Source: Comamonas odontotermitis
GTDB taxonomy: Bacteria; Pseudomonadota; Gammaproteobacteria; Burkholderiales; Burkholderiaceae_C
Assembly (NCBI RefSeq): GCF_020080045.1
Contig: NZ_CP083451.1
Location: 1,984,001-2,048,000 of the forward strand
Length of the DNA: 64,000 nt
Direction of reading: 5' to 3'
The notes below the pieces were generated by a model. The model searched no databases and was not told where the DNA came from. It saw nothing but the letters and a program-made list of their open reading frames with translations. Of this stretch, positions 9,730 through 18,009 are shown piece by piece. Position 1 is the first letter of the stretch. Each line of letters starts with the position of its first letter. The position numbers and the translations under genes were made by a program.

Positions 9730-10992
9730 ATGAACCATGTGTTTGCCACCATGGCACGGCCGCTTGCCGCCGGTCTGCTTTCACTGGCCTCCATCGCCCA
9801 CGCGGCCAGCGACGCTGCGCTGGAGCAACGCGCCCGGCTCGCCGCCAATCTCAACACGGTGCTGGATGCGGCCGTTGCGCAAAAGCGAATCGTGGGCGCC
9901 GTGGTGTTGGTGGCGCAGGATGGAGCCGTGCTCTACCGCCAGGCCGTTGGCTATGCAGACCGTGAAGCACAGCGGCCTATGCAGGCATCGACCGGCTTTC
10001 GCCTCGCCTCCATGACCAAGCCGATCGTCACGCTGGCCGCCATGCGGCTGGTGGAAGAGGGCAAGCTGCAGCTGGATGCGCCCGTCACCCGGTACCTGCC
10101 GGATTTCCGGCCGCCCCTGGTAACGGCCCATGGCGAGAAGACCGTGCCCACGCTATCGGTGCGCCAGCTCATCACCCACACCTCGGGCCTGGGCTATGGA
10201 TTTGCGGAAGGGGCCGATGGTGCCTACACCCGACTGGGCGTCTCCGACGGGCTCGACAGCAGCGGCATCAGCCTGGATGAAAACCTGCGCAGGCTGGGCA
10301 AGGCGCCGCTGTACTTTGCCCCGGGCAGCCAGTGGCGCTATTCGCTGGGCATCGACGTGCTGGGCGCCGTCGTCGCCAAGGCAGGGGGCGCTCCGCTGCA
10401 GCAGGTGGTGGCGCAGTCTGTGACCCAGCCCTTGCAGATGCACCACACCCGTTTTGCGGTGCGTTCGGGGTCGCCGCTGGCGGTCCCCTATGCCGACGGT
10501 AAGCCCCAGCCCGTACGCATGCGCGAGAACATGGTGGTTCCCCTCGCTGCTGGGCAGGATGGGGGTGTGCGCTTTTCTCCCAAGCGGGCATTTGACCGCC
10601 ATGCCTTTGCATCCGGCGGCGCAGGCATGGTGGGCAATGCAGACGACTACCTCCAGCTGCTGGAATCGGTCAGGCGCAGCGCCGCCGGGCAGCCCGGCCT
10701 GCTGCAGCCTGGAGCTGCGCAGGAGATGGTGCGTGACCAGGTCGGCCCGCAAGCCCAGACGCAGGGCCCGGGTTGGGGTTTTGGCCTGGGCTGGGCGGTT
10801 CTGGTTGACCCGGCCCTGGCCGGAACACCGCAGGGCAAGGGCAGCCTGCAATGGGGCGGGGCGTATGGACACAACTGGTTTGTCGATCCCGAGCGCCGCC
10901 TGAGCGTGATCCTGCTCACCAACACGGCGTTCGAAGGCATGGCAGGTCGGCTGGTCAACGAAGTGCGGGATGCGGTCTACGCTTCGCTGTAA
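9730..10992 (+). CDS. Serine hydrolase of the beta-lactamase/penicillin-binding family
   Basis: A 420-residue exported protein of the class C beta-lactamase and esterase (EstB-like) family. A signal peptide spans about residues 1-26 with cleavage near AHA-AS. The catalytic Ser94 and Lys97 are in SMTK and the second motif is Tyr204 in RYSLG. Near residue 375 GGAYGHNWF takes the place of the KTG box, as in many family esterases. The substrate is unknown and real beta-lactam hydrolysis is less likely than an esterase or D-amino-peptidase activity. It is paired with the divergent LysR gene. Its last 16 bases overlap the convergent macro-domain gene. Confidence 0.88.
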   Translation: MNHVFATMARPLAAGLLSLASIAHAASDAALEQRARLAANLNTVLDAAVAQKRIVGAVVLVAQDGAVLYRQAVGYADREAQRPMQASTGFRLASMTKPIVTLAAMRLVEEGKLQLDAPVTRYLPDFRPPLVTAHGEKTVPTLSVRQLITHTSGLGYGFAEGADGAYTRLGVSDGLDSSGISLDENLRRLGKAPLYFAPGSQWRYSLGIDVLGAVVAKAGGAPLQQVVAQSVTQPLQMHHTRFAVRSGSPLAVPYADGKPQPVRMRENMVVPLAAGQDGGVRFSPKRAFDRHAFASGGAGMVGNADDYLQLLESVRRSAAGQPGLLQPGAAQEMVRDQVGPQAQTQGPGWGFGLGWAVLVDPALAGTPQGKGSLQWGGAYGHNWFVDPERRLSVILLTNTAFEGMAGRLVNEVRDAVYASL

Positions 10993-11486
10993 TTTGCCAA
11001 GGCCTGGCCTGCCCCGCTTGCACCGCGAAAGCGCACCAGCCGCACATGCGCCTTGCTGTCGATGGTGTTCAGGCTCTCCTGCATCCAGTGCAGGGCCTGC
11101 TCCTCGCACAGCCCGCCGGTGCCTGCCCCCAGGGCGGGAAAAGCCACGGAGCGGTAGCCGCGCGTATTGACGATCTGCATGGCCGAATGCACGCTGGCCT
11201 GGATGGAAGCCTGCGACGCACGCCACCACATATCGATACCGGCCACGTGCACGATTGCCTTGAACGGCAACCTGCCTGCGCAGGTAGTCACGGCGCCGCC
11301 CAGCGGAATGGCGCCCAGCATGCCCAATTGCCAGAAGGGCCGGTAGCCCGCCCGCTTCTTGATGGCGCTCGATACGCCGCGCGGCAGCAGCAGCCACCAG
11401 GGAATGATGTTGCGATTCCAGGCGTTGACAATCACATCCACTGGCTGGTCCAGCAGGTTGCCGTCGATGATTTCTATGTTTTTCAT
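10977..11486 (-). CDS. Macro domain protein (ADP-ribose-binding fold)
   Basis: A 169-residue single macro domain. Recognisable parts are IEIIDGNLLDQPVDVIVNAWN at the N-terminus with the conserved Asn-Ala, a glycine-rich GAIPLGGAVTT loop and FPALGAGTGG, which is the phosphate-binding loop. Such proteins bind or hydrolyse ADP-ribose derivatives. The ATG at 11486 is chosen where the domain begins; ATG at 11534 with AGGAT upstream is also possible and would add 16 residues. Its 3' end overlaps the convergent serine hydrolase gene by 16 bases. Confidence 0.8.
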   Translation of the reverse strand: MKNIEIIDGNLLDQPVDVIVNAWNRNIIPWWLLLPRGVSSAIKKRAGYRPFWQLGMLGAIPLGGAVTTCAGRLPFKAIVHVAGIDMWWRASQASIQASVHSAMQIVNTRGYRSVAFPALGAGTGGLCEEQALHWMQESLNTIDSKAHVRLVRFRGASGAGQALANYSEA

Positions 11487-11701
11487 AGCATTTAGCGTTT
11501 GACTGGTGGACGCCAGAGGCAGTTTTGATGACATATCCTGAAACCGAGGATAGCGATGGATTGCGGACACAATTGGCAGAAATACGGAGCGCATGCAGGA
11601 GACAGTAACAGCCGGTTTGTGCCCCAGGCGCTTGCCTGCGGCTCGGGCGCCTTCCATACTGGTGGAACTTCTTCCGTCTTCCTCTACAGAGTGGCCGCCC
11701 C

Positions 11702-12445
11702 ATGAATGCACCCCATACCCCAGGCAGCACAGCGCACCCCTTGTTCACCGATCCCGATGTCGTCCAGATGCGCGAGGACATGGCGCTGGCCCTGCGTGCG
11801 GCGGCGCATTTCGGCCTGGGCGAGGGCGTATGCAACCATTTCAGCATGGCGCTGCCCGATGGCAGGCACTTTCTGCTCAACCCGCGCGGGCTGATGTGGA
11901 GCGAGGTACAGGCCGATGATGTGGTGATCGTCGATGACCAGGGCTGCGTGGTCGCAGGTGGCCACGCTGTGGAGCCTACGGCCATGTTCATCCACACGGC
12001 GGTGCACCGCATCGCCCGCAAGACCTGCGTGCTGCATACGCACATGCCTCACGCCACCGCGCTCACCCTGACGCAGCAACGCGCGCTCGACACCACCTTG
12101 AGCCAGAACGCAATGCGCTTTCATGGCCGCGTGGCGGTGGACAGCCAGTACAACGGCTTTGCACTGGATGGCCGCGAAGGCGAACGCATTGCCCATGCCA
12201 TGCAGGGCGCGGACATCAGCTTTCTGGGCAACCACGGCATCATCGTTTGCGGCGAGCGCATGGATTACGCCTTTGACGATCTGTACTACCTGGAGCGTGC
12301 CTGCCAGGCCCAGGTACTGGCGCAATCGACCGGAGTGCCACTGGCGCCCTGTGATCCGGCGCTGGCCGCACGGGTGGCCAAGCAGGCCAACGGCGAACGC
12401 CTGCAATCGACCCTGTTTTTTGAAGCGCTGCGCAGAAGGCTGTAA
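11702..12445 (+). CDS. Class II aldolase/adducin family protein
   Basis: A 247-residue cytoplasmic protein of the zinc-dependent aldolase/adducin fold. Metal-binding histidines are visible in VLHTHMPHATAL and in FLGNHGIIVCG. HFGLGEGVCNHFSM and LLNPRGLMWSEV are the usual N-terminal motifs. Proteins of this kind act on sugar phosphates or on hydroxy acids; the true substrate cannot be read from the sequence. A GNAT acetyltransferase gene begins six bases after its stop, so they are likely co-transcribed. Confidence 0.88.
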   Translation: MNAPHTPGSTAHPLFTDPDVVQMREDMALALRAAAHFGLGEGVCNHFSMALPDGRHFLLNPRGLMWSEVQADDVVIVDDQGCVVAGGHAVEPTAMFIHTAVHRIARKTCVLHTHMPHATALTLTQQRALDTTLSQNAMRFHGRVAVDSQYNGFALDGREGERIAHAMQGADISFLGNHGIIVCGERMDYAFDDLYYLERACQAQVLAQSTGVPLAPCDPALAARVAKQANGERLQSTLFFEALRRRL

Positions 12446-12450
12446 TTGCG

Positions 12451-12954
12451 ATGCAGATATCCATTGAAGCCCTGCAGCCTGCGCAGTTCGACGCCGTCTG
12501 GCAGGTGTTTGATACGGTGGCGCGCGAAAAGCACTACCTCGCATCGCAATGCGCGCCAGCGCCTGCGCAGATGCGCGAGCACCTGCAAGCCTATATCGAC
12601 AAGGGCCAGCCGTACTTCGTGGCGCTGGCAGACGGCCAGGTGTGCGGGTGGTGCGGCGTGCAACCCGTGCACGGGCAGGCGCGTGCCCACGTGGGCATGC
12701 TCGGCATGGGCTTGCTGCCCGCAATGCGCGGCCAGGGCATTGGAGAGCGGCTGATGCAGGCCGCGCTGAAAGCCGCGCAATCCTATGGCTTTACACGGGT
12801 GGAGCTTGCCGTGCGTGCAGACAATGCGCGGGCCATAGCGCTCTACGAGCGCCAGGGCTTTGTGCGCGAAGGGCTGCTGCGCGATGGCTTCTGTGTGGAT
12901 GGGGTGTACTTTGACATACACACCATGGCATTGCTGCGCAAGCCGATCGTTTAA
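12451..12954 (+). CDS. GNAT family N-acetyltransferase
   Basis: A 167-residue acetyl-CoA-dependent acetyltransferase. The acetyl-CoA-binding motif A is GLLPAMRGQGIGERLMQAAL near residues 90-110, and the typical C-terminal NARAIALYERQGFVREG follows. The acceptor substrate is unknown. It directly follows the class II aldolase gene and probably shares its transcript. Confidence 0.87.
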   Translation: MQISIEALQPAQFDAVWQVFDTVAREKHYLASQCAPAPAQMREHLQAYIDKGQPYFVALADGQVCGWCGVQPVHGQARAHVGMLGMGLLPAMRGQGIGERLMQAALKAAQSYGFTRVELAVRADNARAIALYERQGFVREGLLRDGFCVDGVYFDIHTMALLRKPIV

Positions 12955-12955
12955 G

Positions 12956-12997
12956 AGACCTGTTCAAAGAACCTGTTTACGCTCTCCTCCCGCCGCT
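12956..12997. repeat. Remnant resembling the left end of repeat family C
   Basis: The bases from 12968 to 12997 match the left end of the complete family C element at 63457 with about five differences in 30. They are preceded by ACCTGTTCAAAG, which also occurs near 5075. No matching right end is seen, so this is a solo end or decayed copy just after the acetyltransferase stop codon. Confidence 0.5.
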
Positions 12998-13001
12998 GCT
13001 G

Positions 13002-13020
13002 AATGCATTTTGAATGCATT
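13002..13020. promoter_or_regulatory. Two AATGCATT palindromes upstream of cupin regulator
   Basis: AATGCATT occurs at 13002-13009 and again at 13013-13020, eleven bases apart or about one helical turn, in the AT-rich promoter of the helix-turn-helix/cupin gene that starts at 13061. The arrangement suits an autoregulatory operator bound on one face of the DNA. Confidence 0.45.
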
Positions 13021-13060
13021 GATTCTGATAAATTGGAAATTTTTCCTTTATGATGGATTC

Positions 13061-13642
13061 ATGTCCATCGACCAGCTTCTCTCCGTCCGCGTGCATGGCC
13101 TGCGCAAGGCGCGCGGGCACACGCTCGATGCTCTGGCGCAGATCAGTGGCGTGAGCCGTTCGACCATCTCGCTGATCGAGCGGGGCGAAACCAGCGCCAC
13201 TGCCGCAGTCCTGGGTAAATTGGCGCAGGCGCTGCAGGTGCCACTGGCATCGTTGTTTGAAGAGGAGCGCAGCGGCGAAGTGGCGCAGCCCCTGGCGCGT
13301 GCCGCCAGCCAGCCGCGCTGGCAGGACCCGGCCACGGGCTACGTGCGCCGCCAGCTCTCGCCAGCCAGCTATCCAGCGCCGCTGGAGCTGGTGGAGGTGC
13401 GCTTTCCTCCTGGCCAGAGCGTGGCTTTTGACCATGCTCTGCGCAGCCAGCCGCTGCACCAGCAGTTGTGGATGCTGGAAGGCACCATGCAGCTGACCCT
13501 GGGCGATCAGCACTGGGAGCTGCAGGCGGGCGATTGCCTGGCGATGGAACTGAACCAGACGCTGGTGTTTTCCAACACCGGCAATACGCCCGCGCGCTAT
13601 GCATTGGCCTTGGTGAACCCCGAATTTTCCCGGAGCAAGTGA
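13061..13642 (+). CDS. XRE-family regulator with cupin sensor domain
   Basis: A 193-residue two-domain regulator. An XRE-type helix-turn-helix covers about residues 8-65 (LRKARGHTLDALAQISGVSR, then TISLIERGETSATAAVLGKL) and a cupin fold about 115-185 (LWMLEGTMQLTLGD, LQAGDCLAM). The start ATG at 13061 is chosen because the domain begins there. Its stop codon overlaps the ATG of the following acetyltransferase (ATGA), so the two are translationally coupled and the regulator probably controls the acetyltransferase. The ligand is unknown. Confidence 0.88.
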   Translation: MSIDQLLSVRVHGLRKARGHTLDALAQISGVSRSTISLIERGETSATAAVLGKLAQALQVPLASLFEEERSGEVAQPLARAASQPRWQDPATGYVRRQLSPASYPAPLELVEVRFPPGQSVAFDHALRSQPLHQQLWMLEGTMQLTLGDQHWELQAGDCLAMELNQTLVFSNTGNTPARYALALVNPEFSRSK

Positions 13643-14172
13643 TGAGTGAACCGAAACTGGTGCCATGCACCCATGAGCGCCATGCCGCTGCAATCCTGGC
13701 CATCTTCAACGATGCCATCGTCAACAGTACGGCGTTGTATGACTACCAACCCCGCACGGCAGAGAGCATGGTGGCCTGGTTTGCCGCCAAGCAAAAGGGC
13801 GGCTGGCCGGTGATCGGCCTGGAAGACGAGGCCGGTGTGCTGCTGGGCTTTGCCAGCTACGGCAGCTTTCGCGCCTACCCGGCCTACAAGTACACCATGG
13901 AGCACTCGGTCTATGTGCGCAACGACCAGCGCGGCCGGGGGCTGGGCAAGCGGCTTTTGCAGGCGGTGATTGCCGAGGCCCGGGCGCACGATGTGCATGC
14001 GCTGGTGGGCGCCATCGACGCCGCCAACACGGGCTCGATTGCGCTGCACGAAAAGCTCGGTTTCAAGAGCGTGGGCCTGATGCCGCAAGTGGGCTTCAAG
14101 TTCGGGCGCTGGCTGGATCTGGCGCTGTACCAGCTGACCCTGGAGACGCCTGCGCAACCCGTGGACGGCTGA
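13642..14172 (+). CDS. GNAT family N-acetyltransferase, phosphinothricin-acetyltransferase-like
   Basis: A 176-residue acetyltransferase similar to the Pat/Bar/YncA group. IFNDAIVNSTALYDYQPRT at residues 21-40 and HSVYVRNDQRGRGLGKRLLQ (motif A) are diagnostic, followed by GAIDAANTGSIALHEKLGF. The group acetylates amino-acid analogues such as phosphinothricin or methionine sulfone. It overlaps the cupin regulator by the ATGA junction, which suggests a dedicated regulator-enzyme pair. Confidence 0.88.
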   Translation: MSEPKLVPCTHERHAAAILAIFNDAIVNSTALYDYQPRTAESMVAWFAAKQKGGWPVIGLEDEAGVLLGFASYGSFRAYPAYKYTMEHSVYVRNDQRGRGLGKRLLQAVIAEARAHDVHALVGAIDAANTGSIALHEKLGFKSVGLMPQVGFKFGRWLDLALYQLTLETPAQPVDG

Positions 14173-14225
14173 ACAGCTGCCACTGGCTTGCGCGTGGTGG
14201 GATAATGCCAGCTTTCGCGCGCAGC

Positions 14226-14312
14226 GTGCGCCCATTCCAAGAAAGGGGCGCACAAACGGATGTATCGAGGCTCGATCAAACACTGCGAAGCTGCTGTTGC
14301 CACGACAGCAGC
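14226..14312 (+). promoter_or_regulatory. Structured leader upstream of mnmH
   Basis: Three dyads lie in tandem: GTGCGCCC (14226-14233) with GGGCGCAC (14246-14253), the palindrome ATCGAGGCTCGAT (14264-14276), and GCTGCTGT (14290-14297) with ACAGCAGC (14305-14312). The last is followed by GCCCTGTTTTT, which resembles an intrinsic terminator 43 bases before the mnmH start. A further dyad ACTCCC...GGGAGT lies at about 14329-14344. The block could be a terminator for the upstream acetyltransferase or a conditional leader of mnmH. Confidence 0.5.
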
Positions 14313-14359
14313 GCCCTGTTTTTGATTGACTCCCATGTGGGAGTGCCGAGCCTTCTGCC

Positions 14360-15412
14360 ATGTCTCACCGCCAGCCTGTCCGCATCAGCGACATTGACCA
14401 GTTCGACACCATCGTCGACGCCCGCTCGCCCGCCGAATTCGAGCAGGACCGCATTCCCGGCGCCATCAACTGCCCCGTGCTCAGCAACGAAGAGCGCGCC
14501 CAGATCGGCACCATCTACAAGCAGGTCAGCCCCTTTGAAGCCAAGCGCCTGGGCGCAGCCATGGTCAGCGCCAACCTGGCGCGGCATCTGCGCGATACCT
14601 TCCATGACAAGCCTGCCAACTGGAAGCCCTTGGTGTACTGCTGGCGAGGCGGGCTGCGCAGCGGCTCCATGGTGACCTGGCTGCGCCTGGTGGGGTGGGA
14701 TGCGCAGCAGCTCGCTGGTGGCTACAAAGGTTTTCGCTCGCATGTGATCGAACAGCTGGACACCCTGGTGCCCCGGCTGCAGTTGCGCGTGCTGTGTGGC
14801 GCAACCGGCAGCGCAAAGACCCGTGTGCTGCATGCCATGGCGGAACAGGGCGCGCAGATCATCGATCTGGAAGGCTACGCCAGCCACAAGGGCTCTCTTT
14901 TGGGCAGCCTGCCGGGCGTTGCCCAGCCCAGCCAGAAGCATTTCGAGACCTTGCTGGCCGAGCAGATCGGCACGCTCGATCTGGAGCGCCCGGTATTCAT
15001 CGAAGGAGAAAGCGCCAAGATCGGCCGCATTGCACTGCCCCTGCCGCTGGTGGCGCACCTGCGCGCTGCGCCGGTGGTCGAAATCCAGGCAACGCCAGAG
15101 GCGCGCCTGGCCTACCTGCTGCGCGACTATGCCTACCTGGGCGACGATGCGGCCCTGCTGGAAGAAAAACTGGGCTACCTCAAGGAATTGCAGGGCAAGG
15201 AGGCGGTGGCACGCTGGCAGGCCTGGGCGCAGCAAGGCGCGCTGTCGCCCCTGTTTGCCGAGCTGATGGCGCAGCACTACGACCCGCACTACGAACGCTC
15301 GCAATCACGCAACTTTGCCCAGTGGCCAGCACGCCAGAGCTATGCGACCGATGATCTGAGCGATGCAGGCATCGAGCGCCTGGCACTCGGCATTACCGCC
15401 CACACCCATTGA
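14360..15412 (+). CDS. mnmH: tRNA 2-selenouridine synthase
   Basis: Replaces sulfur by selenium in the 2-thiouridine at the wobble position of certain tRNAs, using selenophosphate and a geranylated intermediate. The protein is 350 residues. An N-terminal rhodanese domain has the catalytic Cys94 in VYCWRGG, and the C-terminal domain has a P-loop GATGSAKT at 147-154. Both are at the expected places for MnmH/SelU. No selD is in the window. The structured leader directly upstream may regulate it. Confidence 0.95.
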   Translation: MSHRQPVRISDIDQFDTIVDARSPAEFEQDRIPGAINCPVLSNEERAQIGTIYKQVSPFEAKRLGAAMVSANLARHLRDTFHDKPANWKPLVYCWRGGLRSGSMVTWLRLVGWDAQQLAGGYKGFRSHVIEQLDTLVPRLQLRVLCGATGSAKTRVLHAMAEQGAQIIDLEGYASHKGSLLGSLPGVAQPSQKHFETLLAEQIGTLDLERPVFIEGESAKIGRIALPLPLVAHLRAAPVVEIQATPEARLAYLLRDYAYLGDDAALLEEKLGYLKELQGKEAVARWQAWAQQGALSPLFAELMAQHYDPHYERSQSRNFAQWPARQSYATDDLSDAGIERLALGITAHTH

Positions 15413-15444
15413 GATTGAGCCGTGCGGCGGTAAAGAACGACAAA

Positions 15445-16116
15445 CTAAGGCAGCAGATGGCGCCCGGCGGGCGAACATACATACACCAGGGCGGCCACGT
15501 TGAGCAGCACGGTCAGCCAGAAAACCGCGCGAAACTCCGTCTTGGCCGATTTGTGGCGCAGCACCTGTTGCGCCACCAGCGCTCCAGGCCATCCCCCGCC
15601 CAGTGCGAGCAGGTGCAAGGTACGCTCTTTGGTGCGCCACTGGCCGCTTTGGGCTGCGGCTTTGTCCATGGCGTAGATGACAAAGGTCAATGTGCTCAGG
15701 CCTGCATACCACCATAGCAGCCAGGATGGCGGGCGCCACAGCACGCCCAGCCCCACACCCAGCAACACAAAGGCGGGCAAGGCAAACAGGCTGGCGGTTC
15801 CCCAGCGGGCACTGCCATGGGCAGAGCGGGCGGATGCGGGGCTGCGCTGCTGCCCGCCGCGAGTGGTCCTGCCAGCAGGAGTGGTAGGGCCAGCAGTGCC
15901 AGCACGCGGGCGAACCAGTTGCACCTGGCGGGCACGCTTCTTGCCTCCCGGGCCCGGCTCTACCTCAAAGCTCAGCCGCTGCTGTGCCTGGGGCCGCGCA
16001 GCGCCCGGGCCAAATGCCTTGATGTGTACAAAAACAGGGTCGCCCCCTTGGTCGGCGGCAATGAAGCCAAAGCCGCGCTCGTCATTCCACGACTGCAAAG
16101 TGCCTTCAAAACGCAT
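15445..16116 (-). CDS. Cold-shock domain fused to DUF1294 membrane domain
   Basis: A 223-residue protein. Residues 1-65 form a cold-shock/OB fold (GTLQSWNDERGFGFI, then PVFVHIKAF), a nucleic-acid-binding module. After a basic, proline-rich linker the C-terminal part has several hydrophobic segments and the DUF1294 signature YAMDKAAAQSGQWRTKERTL, then LGGGWPGAL. The fusion is a known architecture in proteobacteria but its function is not established. The start at 16116 is the ATG at the cold-shock domain. It follows the DUF523 gene on the same strand by five bases. Confidence 0.85.
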   Translation of the reverse strand: MRFEGTLQSWNDERGFGFIAADQGGDPVFVHIKAFGPGAARPQAQQRLSFEVEPGPGGKKRARQVQLVRPRAGTAGPTTPAGRTTRGGQQRSPASARSAHGSARWGTASLFALPAFVLLGVGLGVLWRPPSWLLWWYAGLSTLTFVIYAMDKAAAQSGQWRTKERTLHLLALGGGWPGALVAQQVLRHKSAKTEFRAVFWLTVLLNVAALVYVCSPAGRHLLP

Positions 16117-16121
16117 GTCGA

Positions 16122-16661
16122 TCAATCCTTGCTGCGGGCGCCGTCCATGGCCTGCAGGGCTTGCGCTGCAGCATCCCATTGGTGTTCGCCAAACACCGTA
16201 ATGCCCGCATCGCGCAGCAAGGCGCTGGTCACGCCCTCGCCAGCCACCTTGCGGCCCGCAAACTGGCCGTCGTAAATATGGCTGGATCCGCAGGAAGGGC
16301 TGAAATCCTTGAGCACTGCAACCCGTATGCCGTGCTTCTGCGCCAACTGCAGCGCAAGCCCAGCGCCACGCGCAAAAGCATCCGTAACATCGTCACCTGC
16401 GCTGTCGCGCACCTGTGCGCGGCCAGACAGCACGCTGGCACCGCTGCCGCCCGTGGTGATTTCTGCCGGCGGGCGGGGTGTTGGCAGGCCGCCTGCCACC
16501 TCCGGGCAGATGGCAACCACCTGGCCCTGCGCCAGCCAGTGTGCCAACACCGGGTGCTGCGCCAATTGGTGGCCTCCGTCATAACGAACGGGCTGGCCCA
16601 GCAGGCAGGCGCTGACCAGTATCTTGGGCAAGCCCTTATCGGTGGTTGGCCGGGTCAGCAT
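16122..16661 (-). CDS. DUF523 family protein
   Basis: A 179-residue cytoplasmic protein of the DUF523 (YbbK) family with conserved cysteines: VSACLLGQPVRYDGG at the N-terminus, ICPEVAGGLPTPRPPAEI in the middle and KDFSPSCGSSHIYDG later. The cysteines suggest metal or cluster binding; no function is established. Its start overlaps the 3' end of the upstream hypothetical gene by seven bases and the DUF1294 gene follows closely, so three genes form one unit. Confidence 0.88.
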   Translation of the reverse strand: MLTRPTTDKGLPKILVSACLLGQPVRYDGGHQLAQHPVLAHWLAQGQVVAICPEVAGGLPTPRPPAEITTGGSGASVLSGRAQVRDSAGDDVTDAFARGAGLALQLAQKHGIRVAVLKDFSPSCGSSHIYDGQFAGRKVAGEGVTSALLRDAGITVFGEHQWDAAAQALQAMDGARSKD

Positions 16662-17086
16662 TGAAAGACCTCATGAAACCGCGCATCCGCTGCCTCTTCG
16701 CAGCGCAGGCCTGTGGCATCGATCCGCAGCCAGGCTCCTTGGGCGCTCTGCAGCTCCAGCCGCAGGGCTGCTCCACCCGCTCCATGGGCGCCATCCGCTG
16801 CATACAGGCTGGGCACGGGCAGGGCGCGCAGGCGTTCTTGCACCAGCACCAACTGGCCTTCCGCCAGCCGGCCCGTGCAAGCTGCCATGTCGCCGGTGAC
16901 CAGGGCACCCGTCAATACCAGGCTCAGGCCGTTGGTATAGCCTTGCCGGAGGCTGCGGCGGGAAGAGAGCGCTTCGTTGGCCTCAGGCACGCACAGCATG
17001 GCCGCTGCAAAACGAATCACCAACCCGGCAGGCAAGGTTTCGATGCGGCTGATTTCGGAATCGGCAAACTCAAAAAGGCGGGTCAT
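16655..17086 (-). CDS. Hypothetical protein, first gene of the DUF523 unit
   Basis: I do not recognise this 143-residue protein. It has alternating hydrophobic and polar stretches typical of a beta-rich soluble domain (LPAGLVIRFAAAMLCV, LSLVLTGALVTGDMAACTG) and no signal peptide or membrane segment. Codon use matches the neighbours and its stop overlaps the start of the DUF523 gene by seven bases, which supports it as a real gene. A role beside DUF523 is inference from the coupling. Confidence 0.7.
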   Translation of the reverse strand: MTRLFEFADSEISRIETLPAGLVIRFAAAMLCVPEANEALSSRRSLRQGYTNGLSLVLTGALVTGDMAACTGRLAEGQLVLVQERLRALPVPSLYAADGAHGAGGAALRLELQSAQGAWLRIDATGLRCEEAADARFHEVFQC

Positions 17087-17158
17087 GCGGCAGAGGGATA
17101 GCGCACACGCAGGAGTGGTGCTATAAAAAACAAAGCGAATCGTGCTTGCGGGTGCGCG

Positions 17159-17327
17159 CTAGGGAGCCTCTGCAAAACCCTCGCCAGATGGGATGGGCGT
17201 GGGTCGGGATGAGCCGCAAGGCGTCTTTTGAAGGCAATAGCTGTAGCTATTGACGAAAAAGACAACGCAGCGGATCGCCCGAGGCCGCGTTCAGACCACG
17301 GCAGGGAGTTTTGCAGAGGCTCCCTAG
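17159..17327. mobile_element. Family A miniature inverted-repeat element with CTAG duplication
   Basis: A 161-base element (17163-17323) has perfect 16-base terminal inverted repeats, GGAGCCTCTGCAAAAC at the left and its reverse complement at the right. It is flanked on both sides by CTAG (17159-17162 and 17324-17327), a four-base target duplication. It has no coding capacity. CAATAGCT and AGCTATTG form a central dyad. The ends and CTAG target resemble those of IS5-type elements, so it is probably mobilised by a transposase located elsewhere. Partial or diverged relatives are at 6542-6611 and 63689-63874. Confidence 0.85.
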
Positions 17328-17346
17328 AGGCTATTTTCTTATGAAA

Positions 17347-17748
17347 TCAGCTGCCTTCGGCAAAGGCGGGCACGTTTTCCAGGTCATGAATCCACGGCAT
17401 GGCAGAACGCGTCCAGATCTGTTTGCGCGGCGGCAGCCCGGCGCGCTCGGCCACGCAGCCCAGGCGAATCACCACATACTGCGGGTTCAGGGCCTCGCTG
17501 CCATACAGAGGCGTGCCGCATTCGGGGCAGAACACCTGCGCGCGCCGTTGGCCGCTTTGCGCGGTCTTGACATAGGCCTTCGGGTTGCCCTGCAGTTGAA
17601 ACTGATCGATGGGCGCCCGGACGATGGCCCGCATCGGCGCGCCCGACAGCGCCTGGCAATCACTGCAATGGCAGAGCGTGACGCGTTCAGGGTCGATATC
17701 GGCGGTGAAGCGGATGGCGCCGCAGTGGCAGGAGCCGTGGATGTGCAT
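17347..17748 (-). CDS. GFA family zinc-binding protein
   Basis: A 133-residue protein of the GFA (glutathione-dependent formaldehyde-activating enzyme-like) fold. The zinc-binding cysteines are visible: GSCHCGAIRF at the N-terminus, LCHCSDCQALSG, and FCPECGTPLYG near residue 75. Proteins annotated this way are a broad family and few have proven formaldehyde activity, so no reaction is claimed. It stands alone between the family A element and the TRAP operon terminator. Confidence 0.87.
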   Translation of the reverse strand: MHIHGSCHCGAIRFTADIDPERVTLCHCSDCQALSGAPMRAIVRAPIDQFQLQGNPKAYVKTAQSGQRRAQVFCPECGTPLYGSEALNPQYVVIRLGCVAERAGLPPRKQIWTRSAMPWIHDLENVPAFAEGS

Positions 17749-17964
17749 GGGTGTCTCCGGTTTTCAGTCAGTCTGTAAAGAGCCGAGTACTGACGATAAG
17801 GCGCCAGGGTGTCAAACGCTGCCGCCATGGCGCCAGCCCAAGGGGGATGCTCCGAAAGGGTATGGCCAGCGCAAGAAGCTCTTGAGAGAAGACATACACC
17901 ACCGGCCATTGTCATTGCGAACGCTGGTGCCATGGCTGGGTGACTGCTGCAAACCCACGGGCGC

Positions 17965-17993
17965 AAAAAAACCGGCTGCAGGAGCCGGTTTTT
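17965..17993 (-). terminator. Intrinsic terminator of the TRAP operon
   Basis: AACCGGCT and AGCCGGTT pair around GCAGG; on the minus strand the stem is followed by a run of T. It lies just downstream of the dctM-type stop codon. The A/T runs on both sides make it potentially bidirectional. Confidence 0.85.
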
Positions 17994-18009
17994 CGCAAGC
18001 GGGAGGGGC

